The notes below the pieces were generated by a model, which was not told the DNA's origin, ran no database searches, and saw only the letters and a list, made by a program, of their open reading frames with translations. 64,000 nt of DNA, taken from UBA11164 sp034376725 (GTDB lineage: Bacteria > Pseudomonadota > Gammaproteobacteria > Xanthomonadales > Xanthomonadaceae). The position numbers and the translations under genes were made by a program. The stretch lies in the NCBI GenBank assembly GCA_034376725.1, contig JAXMJH010000092.1, positions 15,388 to 79,387 on the forward strand. The letters run 5' to 3'. Shown piece by piece: positions 63,037 to 64,000 of this stretch (its first letter is position 1; each line of letters begins with the position of its first letter).

Positions 63037-63822
63037 TCAGAATCCGTAACGAAGGAAGCCGCCGTCGACCGCGATGCACTCCCCTGTGACATAGCTCGAC
63101 GCCGGCAGACACAGGAACGCCACCGCGGCGGCGACCTCTTCCGGCTCGCCGATCCGACCCATCGGCGTACGGCTCAGCACTTCCTCGTAATAATCGGCAT
63201 CGGCCAGAGCCAACGACGTTCTCCGGGTACGGATATACCACGGCGCCACTGAATTGACCCGAACTCCATCCCTTGCCCATTCGCAGGCGAGGTTGCGCGT
63301 CAGCTGGTGCAGCGCCGCCTTGCTCATGCCATAAACCGCCCCGGTGCGCACATGAGTCAGGCCGGACACCGAGCCGATGTTGACGATCGCCGAGGTCGCG
63401 TGTCGGGTCAGCAGCGGGTAGGCGAACCGGCTCAGCTCCCAGGCCGAAACCAGGTTGGTCTCGAACAACTGGCGCCACTCGTCCTCGGCGTAGTCGATGG
63501 CCTGGCGGATTTGGTTATCACCGACATTGTTGACCAGAAGGTTGAGACCGGTATCCAGGTCTTCGATCCAGTCGAACAGCGCCTGGCGATCCTCGGCAAG
63601 GCCCATGTCGCCGGAAAAGATCCGGATCGTCGCCCCGGTGTCGTCCTCCAGCTCGCGTGCGCTCTGGCCCAGCGCCTGCTCATCGCGGGCGACCAGCAGC
63701 AGATCGGCGCCCAGTCCGGCGAGCTCGGCGGCAATGGCGCCGCCAATGCCGGTGCTGGCGCCGGTGACCAGGGCCACCTGCCCGTCCAGCCGCCAGCGGT
63801 CGATTACCGAGCCTTGGGTCAT
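63037..63822 (-). CDS. Short-chain dehydrogenase/reductase (tropinone-reductase-like)
   Basis: 261 aa classical SDR. Cofactor loop VTGASTGIGGAIAAEL, NNVGDN, catalytic Ser in NIGSVSG and YGMSKAALH (Tyr and Lys). PWYIRTRRTSLALAD and the C-terminal SSYVTGECIAVDGGFLRYGF fit the tropinone-reductase-like group. An Arg after the cofactor loop (LLVARDEQAL) suggests NADPH. The substrate is unknown. Confidence 0.9.
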   Translation of the reverse strand: MTQGSVIDRWRLDGQVALVTGASTGIGGAIAAELAGLGADLLLVARDEQALGQSARELEDDTGATIRIFSGDMGLAEDRQALFDWIEDLDTGLNLLVNNVGDNQIRQAIDYAEDEWRQLFETNLVSAWELSRFAYPLLTRHATSAIVNIGSVSGLTHVRTGAVYGMSKAALHQLTRNLACEWARDGVRVNSVAPWYIRTRRTSLALADADYYEEVLSRTPMGRIGEPEEVAAAVAFLCLPASSYVTGECIAVDGGFLRYGF

Positions 63823-63828
63823 CGGCGT

Positions 63829-63834
63829 AGGATA
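63829..63834 (-). promoter_or_regulatory. -10-like hexamer TATCCT 6 nt before the SDR gene
   Basis: Minus strand ACGGGTATCCT, then 6 nt, then the ATG at 63822. It is the only minus-strand example found of the leaderless layout. Confidence 0.35.
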
Positions 63835-63868
63835 CCCGTGACTCCTGCTGTCGTCCGCCGCAGTCTTG

Positions 63869-63924
63869 TCCAACGAGGTATGAGCCTGAACCCGCCAGCC
63901 TGATTCCAACGAGGTATGAGCCTG
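63869..63924. repeat. Pair of 20-bp direct repeats near the window end
   Basis: TCCAACGAGGTATGAGCCTG occurs at 63869-63888 and 63905-63924, 16 bp apart. They lie just before a possible transposase start, so they may belong to a mobile-element end. Confidence 0.65.
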
Positions 63925-63966
63925 GAGGGAGGCGTGAGCCGGCGCACCGGGTCGATCATCACAGCC

Positions 63967-64000
63967 ATGGTGATCGACATGAACGAGTCTCAGGTGCGCA
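63967..64000 (+). CDS. Possible start of an integrase-core transposase (cut by window end)
   Basis: Only 11 codons are visible, reading MVIDMNESQVR. From memory this resembles the N-terminus of integrase-core transposases in related bacteria. The nearby direct repeats are consistent. Too little sequence is present to be sure of the gene or the family. Confidence 0.25.
   Translation, partial: MVIDMNESQVR

Overview
The window is high-G+C chromosomal DNA from a gammaproteobacterium, most likely of the Xanthomonadales/Lysobacterales or a close relative. Three things point there: the order topA-smg-dprA-LysM protein-def-fmt-rsmB, the algZ-algR-hemC block, and the birA-coaX-SPOR trio. Short GGGAATCGGGAAT-type intergenic repeats are also familiar from that group. 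Coding density is high, and most operons are joined by 1-8 bp gaps or ATGA/GTGA overlaps. There is no CRISPR array, prophage, rRNA operon or recognisable biosynthetic cluster. It is mostly core genome, and the less ordinary parts are listed below.

Layout. 1-2.85 kb: a leftward envelope-stress operon (putative ribbon-helix-helix protein, PspA, YqiJ, flotillin YqiK cut by the window edge). 2.9-8.4 kb: dusA, a CtlX-like amidinohydrolase, a PepSY-like exported protein, PhoP/PhoQ-type two-component genes and mtfA. 8.4-13.9 kb: a FakA-FakB fusion protein followed by plsY, then birA, coaX and a SPOR protein. 14.1-17.1 kb: tRNA-Thr, a rhodanese, arginase, a PagL-like protein and an AraC regulator. 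17.2-29.7 kb: a sulfur module with a SoeABC-type sulfite dehydrogenase (soeA and soeB separated by an SLC13 transporter), a leftward operon for an Rrf2 regulator, a DUF2292 protein, a porin and the sulfate ABC transporter, and soeC divergent from the Rrf2 gene. 29.7-34 kb: hemC, algR, algZ, a carboxylesterase and a beta-hydroxylase. 34.2-39.8 kb: a DUF3999/DUF2339 pair, a FrnE-like DsbA protein and a cupin. 40-42.5 kb: tRNA(CAT), rpoD, dtd. 42.6-51.4 kb: an LpxL-type acyltransferase with two bacterial-PH proteins, trkH/trkA and two LPS-type glycosyltransferases. 51.5-60 kb: rsmB, fmt, def, LysM protein, dprA, smg, topA. 60-64 kb: exported amidohydrolase, DUF4124 protein, SYLF protein, SDR enzyme and, at the very edge, direct repeats with a possible transposase start.

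How the genes fit together. Four themes stand out. (1) Sulfur: uptake of sulfate through a dedicated porin and ABC transporter sits next to membrane-bound oxidation of cytoplasmic sulfite, under a probable Fe-S Rrf2 regulator. (2) Lipids and envelope: acyl-phosphate production fused into one protein next to the acyl-phosphate-using PlsY, and PhoPQ, LpxL-, LpxO-, PagL- and ArnT-like genes scattered through the window. (3) Membrane stress: PspA, flotillin, PH-domain and DUF2339 proteins. (4) Transcription: at least seven genes have a -10-like hexamer exactly 6 nt before the start codon, preceded by a run of G, which suggests leaderless mRNAs are common in this organism. All functional calls rest on reading motifs by eye; no database search was possible.
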